Shown here: positions 60,257-64,000 of the stretch, piece after piece
Position numbering within the stretch: position 1 is the stretch's first letter
Layout: each line of letters starts with the position of its first letter
Assembly: GCA_031289145.1 (NCBI GenBank)
Contig: JAITQA010000047.1
Location: 1 to 64,000, forward strand
Source: Dysgonamonadaceae bacterium
GTDB lineage: Bacteria; Bacteroidota; Bacteroidia; Bacteroidales; Azobacteroidaceae
Direction of reading: 5' to 3'
DNA length: 64,000 bases
The notes under the pieces: generated by a model
What the model saw: only the letters and a program-made list of their open reading frames with translations
The model's database searches: none
Told to the model about the DNA's origin: nothing
Made by a program: the position numbers and the translations under genes

Positions 60257-61549
60257 ATGCCTTTAGCAGAACGATGCGATTTCAATCATGGAGATTCTAT
60301 TGAACATAAATATTACGTCGAAAAGCAACTTGGAGAAGGTTCTTTTGGTACGGTATTTAAGGTCAAAGATATTTCGGGACATACTTTTGCCTTGAAATTA
60401 TTAAAACTTTGGGAAGTACCGCCGGAAATCCGAGAAAAACTGACCGACCGTTTTGATATGGAATTTGAAACGGGACAAATCAAAAGCAATTATCTGGTTC
60501 AATCTGTTGCACACGGTTTTACAAAAGGGAATCCGTATATAGTGATGGAGTTTTGCCCCAAAGGCAATTTAAATCAGTTTGTGAAAACTAATTCTCAATC
60601 CGGTTTAGTGAAAATGACAAAGGAAGTTCTTTTCGGACTCCGGGATTTACATCGTTTCGGCAAAGTGCACCGCGACCTCAAACCCGAAAATGTTTTGATC
60701 AAAGAAAACGGAACCGCAGCCCTGACTGACTTTGGAATTTCAGGCGACCGGAATAAACGAATGACGGAACGAAGTTTTTTGGGCAATCCTACCCAAATAT
60801 TCGGTACTTACGCCTATATGCCGCCGGAGCAAATCAGACCGGACACGAAAGCTACGGTGCTCCCTACTACCGATATTTTTTCGTTTGGGGTAATGATGTA
60901 CCTCATAATTACAGGAAATTTACCTTTTGGAAACTTGAACGACGAGCGCGATTTGGTTAACTATATTAAAAACGGACGGGAAGGAAACTGGGACAAATCG
61001 ACATTAAATAGTAATTCCAAAGGAAAATTATTCTATCCGGTGATTTCAGGGTGTTTGGTTCCTCAATTCAAAAAACGCTTGCAATCGGTGGACGAAGTTT
61101 TATCGCTTATGCCTTCCGCCGGTAAAACGGATGTGTCTTATCAACCAACCGGAAATGAGGTATCCTTGAACGTCACTAACGGGATATTGTTGCGTATCAT
61201 GCAAGGAGAAGAGTATGGAAAGGTCTATAAATTAAACGATTTATTGCAGGGTAAAAGCCGGATTATTACCATAGGACGGCAAGACATATATGCAAATAAC
61301 ATGTTAGCTATCAGTGAAAATCAGAGCAGTTACATCTCGCGGAAACATTGCACGCTTGAATTGGATTATCTTACAGGCAATTGGTATGTCCGGGACGGTC
61401 AATGGGAGATAAATGCTACTGAAAAATGGAAAAGGTCTCTTAATGGTACATTCGTTAATTCTACCGAAGTTTCTAAAGATGGGATGCCGGTTGGTCCGGG
61501 TGATATTATTTCGATTGGTGATGTGAAGATTCGGGTGGAGGGGTGTTAG
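60257..61549 (+). CDS. Ser/Thr protein kinase with C-terminal FHA domain
   Basis: LGEGSFGTVFKV, FALKLL, VHRDLKPENVLI, LTDFGISGD, APE-like MPPEQIRP; FHA: TIGRQDIYANNMLAISENQSSYISRKHCTLELD...SLNGTFVNSTEV. Confidence 0.92.
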   Translation: MPLAERCDFNHGDSIEHKYYVEKQLGEGSFGTVFKVKDISGHTFALKLLKLWEVPPEIREKLTDRFDMEFETGQIKSNYLVQSVAHGFTKGNPYIVMEFCPKGNLNQFVKTNSQSGLVKMTKEVLFGLRDLHRFGKVHRDLKPENVLIKENGTAALTDFGISGDRNKRMTERSFLGNPTQIFGTYAYMPPEQIRPDTKATVLPTTDIFSFGVMMYLIITGNLPFGNLNDERDLVNYIKNGREGNWDKSTLNSNSKGKLFYPVISGCLVPQFKKRLQSVDEVLSLMPSAGKTDVSYQPTGNEVSLNVTNGILLRIMQGEEYGKVYKLNDLLQGKSRIITIGRQDIYANNMLAISENQSSYISRKHCTLELDYLTGNWYVRDGQWEINATEKWKRSLNGTFVNSTEVSKDGMPVGPGDIISIGDVKIRVEGC

Positions 61550-61550
61550 G

Positions 61551-61606
61551 GAACTAAGAACTAAGAACTAAGAACTAAGAACTAAAAACTAAGAACTAAA
61601 AACTAG
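61551..61606. repeat. Heptamer tandem repeat (g/a)aactaa, 8 units
   Basis: gaactaa x5, aaactaa, gaactaa, aaactag between two kinase genes. Confidence 0.85.
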
Positions 61607-61616
61607 GAATTGGGTT

Positions 61617-63095
61617 ATGCAGATAAAAGAAAATACGATATTCGATAGTCATTATAAGCTGGTTCGTTTGTTGGGGAGCGGCGGTTTTTCGGAGGTGTGG
61701 TTAGCTGAAGACATACGCATCGACTCGCTGAAAGTCGCCTTGAAAATATATGCGCCCGGCAGCGGCTTGGACGACCAAAGTGCGAAGTCGTTTAGAGATG
61801 AATATTCGTTGGTTTTCAATCTGGTTCATACCAACTTGTTATGTCCTGCTTCTTACGGCGTATTTAACGGGATGCCTTACTTGGTATTGCCGTTCTGCGA
61901 ACGGGGTTCGAGTTCTAAACTGACAGGTAATATTAGCGAAGAGGAAGCTTGGCAATTCTTGCACGATGTCGCAGCCGGTTTGGCTTATCTGCATAAACAA
62001 AATCCTCCGGTGATTCATCAGGATATTAAACCTGCCAATGTCTTGATTGCCAAAGACGGCGCTTATATGATTACCGATTTCGGCATCAGTACCGAAGCGC
62101 GTAATACCTTGCGCAAAAGCGTTAGTACGGTAAACAATTCGGGAGGTACGATCGCTTATATGGCTCCCGAACGATTCAGTAAAACCCCGGATTCTATCAA
62201 GGCAAGCGATATCTGGGCTTTGGGCGCTTCGCTGTTTGAATTGATAACCGGAAATATTCCTTTCGGAAATATGGGCGGCGTGATACAAAAAAGCGGCGCC
62301 GAAATACCTTATATAAAGAATAATATCTCAACCGATTTGAAAAATATCATTACGCTTTGCCTGCAAGAAGAAACTTGGAACAGACCGACTGCCGAAGAAA
62401 TATTGAAATGGACGGAACTGCATTTCAATAAGGAAAAAATCCGGTTCGGGAGAAAATATAAAAAAATAATCGCTCCAGGTAGACATAAAAAAACCGCTTG
62501 GGCGCTTGGTATTATAATAGCAGGAATTACTTTATCCGTTTTCTTTAATGGGATTCTCAATGATTTTCAAAAAAAACAGGAGAAAGAGGCACTGCAACGA
62601 ATAGAGGCGCAGCAAAGGATAGAAGAACAGCGCAAAGAAGCGGAACAACTGAAAGCGGATTTACGTAAAGCGGAACAGCGAAAACAAGAAGAACAGCAAC
62701 AAATAGCGGAACAACGCAGAGTGGAGGAACAGCGAAAAATAGCAGAACAACAACAGCAAGCGGAACAAGAAAAACAAAAAGAACAGCAACGAAAAATAGA
62801 AGAAAAAGCAAGAAAAGAACAAGAAGAACGGGGCAGAAAAGCGAAGGTGGGCAGTCTGTTAATCACTGCCAATGCCGCATTTGACAAGGCAAAATACGAA
62901 GAAGCTTTTAATCTATATCTACAAGTCAAGGGATTAGATAAGACAAATACGGAAGGCCATACCAAGTTTTTGAACAAAGCAAAAAGTCTCATAGAACTTG
63001 TGGGCTACGACAATAATGTGAAAGCATTGCTTCTCAAAGCTCAGAAACTAAATGATACTTCCGAAGTAAGGAAGTTAATAAATAATTGTGATTAA
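61617..63095 (+). CDS. Membrane Ser/Thr protein kinase with C-terminal Gln/Glu-rich coiled coil and TPR-like tail
   Basis: LGSGGFSEVWLAEDI, VALKIY, IHQDIKPANVLI, ITDFGIS, APERFSKTPDSIKASDIWALG; TM WALGIIIAGITLSVFFNGIL; EEQRKEAEQ... coil. Confidence 0.9.
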   Translation: MQIKENTIFDSHYKLVRLLGSGGFSEVWLAEDIRIDSLKVALKIYAPGSGLDDQSAKSFRDEYSLVFNLVHTNLLCPASYGVFNGMPYLVLPFCERGSSSKLTGNISEEEAWQFLHDVAAGLAYLHKQNPPVIHQDIKPANVLIAKDGAYMITDFGISTEARNTLRKSVSTVNNSGGTIAYMAPERFSKTPDSIKASDIWALGASLFELITGNIPFGNMGGVIQKSGAEIPYIKNNISTDLKNIITLCLQEETWNRPTAEEILKWTELHFNKEKIRFGRKYKKIIAPGRHKKTAWALGIIIAGITLSVFFNGILNDFQKKQEKEALQRIEAQQRIEEQRKEAEQLKADLRKAEQRKQEEQQQIAEQRRVEEQRKIAEQQQQAEQEKQKEQQRKIEEKARKEQEERGRKAKVGSLLITANAAFDKAKYEEAFNLYLQVKGLDKTNTEGHTKFLNKAKSLIELVGYDNNVKALLLKAQKLNDTSEVRKLINNCD

Positions 63096-63113
63096 AAAAT
63101 AAATAAGCAAGTT

Positions 63114-63827
63114 ATGAGAAAATATGTATGTATACTTCTACTGTTCGGTTCCGCAATAGCGGTTCATTGTCAGAATGCGGAAAAGTATCTGGTTGAACTA
63201 AGAGAATGTTTTAACAAAGGAAATTATGAGTGTGCTAAAACAAGATATGAGGCATGGGTAGTATTATCAGGGAAAACTGACGTCGATGAAATCAACAAGA
63301 TAAATAAGTGTTTAGAAATAAAAAGCACGGCAGATAAATATTACAAAAACAAAGCGTATGAAAAAGCCTGTATAGCATACAAAAATCTTTTGGAAATGAA
63401 TCCCAATGATAAGTATGCCGAACAACAAATAAAAAAATGTTGTGTAGTGCCAACAGATACTGTAAAGTCGCTACTTTCTATCGATCCGCTACAATCAGGC
63501 AGAGAATATTACCGGGAGAAAAACTACAGTGAAGCTAAAAGGTACTTCGAAAAAAGCGCCAAACAAGGAAACGCTATTGGACAAAACAATCTGGGATTGA
63601 TGTATGAAAATGGTTATGGTGTAATTAAAGATTACAATGAAGCAGTAAGATGGTATAGAGAAAGCGCTGAACAAGGATTTGCCATAGCGCAATATAATTT
63701 GGGGCTGATGTATGAATATGGCTATGGCGTGAAAAAAAATCAGGAAGAAGCGGTAAAATGGTTCAAAGAAAGCGCTAAACAAGGAAATCAGGAAGCAATA
63801 GCTATTTTAAAACAGATAAAATTATGA
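63114..63827 (+). CDS. Sel1-repeat protein with signal peptide
   Basis: Two Sel1 repeats: GQNNLGLMYENGYGVIKDYNEAVRWYRESAEQG and AQYNLGLMYEYGYGVKKNQEEAVKWFKESAKQG. Confidence 0.88.
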   Translation: MRKYVCILLLFGSAIAVHCQNAEKYLVELRECFNKGNYECAKTRYEAWVVLSGKTDVDEINKINKCLEIKSTADKYYKNKAYEKACIAYKNLLEMNPNDKYAEQQIKKCCVVPTDTVKSLLSIDPLQSGREYYREKNYSEAKRYFEKSAKQGNAIGQNNLGLMYENGYGVIKDYNEAVRWYRESAEQGFAIAQYNLGLMYEYGYGVKKNQEEAVKWFKESAKQGNQEAIAILKQIKL

Positions 63828-64000
63828 CACAGGTAACACAATCGTACAAACGTTCCTTATCCGGTTCGGTGGGCGCCGGATTGGGTTCTATTTTCAGAAG
63901 TTCAGGGAAACAATATTATATCCTTGAACACAAAATCAGCTCCAAATACCATAAAGCAGGGGAAACGCAGGAAATTATTGTCAACCAGATTGAAATCGGT
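63824..64000 (+). CDS. Start of a further gene, possibly FHA domain protein (truncated by window)
   Basis: ATGA overlap with the Sel1 gene; MTQVTQSYKRSLSGSVGAGLGSIFRSSGKQYYILEHKISSKYHKAGETQEIIVNQIEIG, open to the edge; tail resembles the first strand of an FHA domain. Confidence 0.55.
   Translation, partial: MTQVTQSYKRSLSGSVGAGLGSIFRSSGKQYYILEHKISSKYHKAGETQEIIVNQIEIG

Noticed and set aside
1-64000. CRISPR arrays, tRNA, rRNA, transposase or integrase genes
   Set aside because: None recognised by eye on either strand; short degenerate genes could be missed without covariance or HMM searches

Overview
64 kb of a Bacteroidales-type (Bacteroidota) chromosome. Support for this placement: SusC/SusD proteins, many TonB receptors, TAnnTTTG-type promoters and the complete bat operon. 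Contents, left to right: (i) the tail of a SusC/SusD/DUF1735 locus, followed by a scar with an AAA-ATPase-like fragment and a GH31-like fragment; (ii) a TonB receptor and ispH; (iii) the moxR-DUF58-batABCDE operon on the minus strand; (iv) ftsY-rimO-HU-(HU+TM+LysM) on the minus strand; (v) a GH3/beta-lactamase fusion, a split 5'-nucleotidase, MlaEF-like genes and lptB; (vi) a degenerate retropepsin-like gene ending in a ~200 bp imperfect palindrome; (vii) alaS, an M23 peptidase, a MerR regulator, relA/spoT, an MltD-like protein and parAB; (viii) a B12-uptake operon (BtuB/BtuG/BtuF-like) behind a cobalamin riboswitch; (ix) an M16 peptidase, metK and GDPD; (x) a Fur/Zur regulator with a ZnuD-like receptor and a His-containing DUF4625 lipoprotein, divergent from a XusABC-like locus; (xi) a zinc-ribbon-FHA / Ser-Thr kinase-FHA / membrane Ser-Thr kinase / Sel1 / FHA-like cluster that runs off the right edge. 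The strongest candidates for something new are the kinase-FHA cluster with its IR-flanked AT-rich upstream segment, the HU-TM-LysM protein, the small unannotated ORFs with promoters almost touching the ATG, and several repeat families that enter coding sequence. No tRNA, rRNA, CRISPR array or transposase was recognised. All calls are from reading sequence; no search was run.
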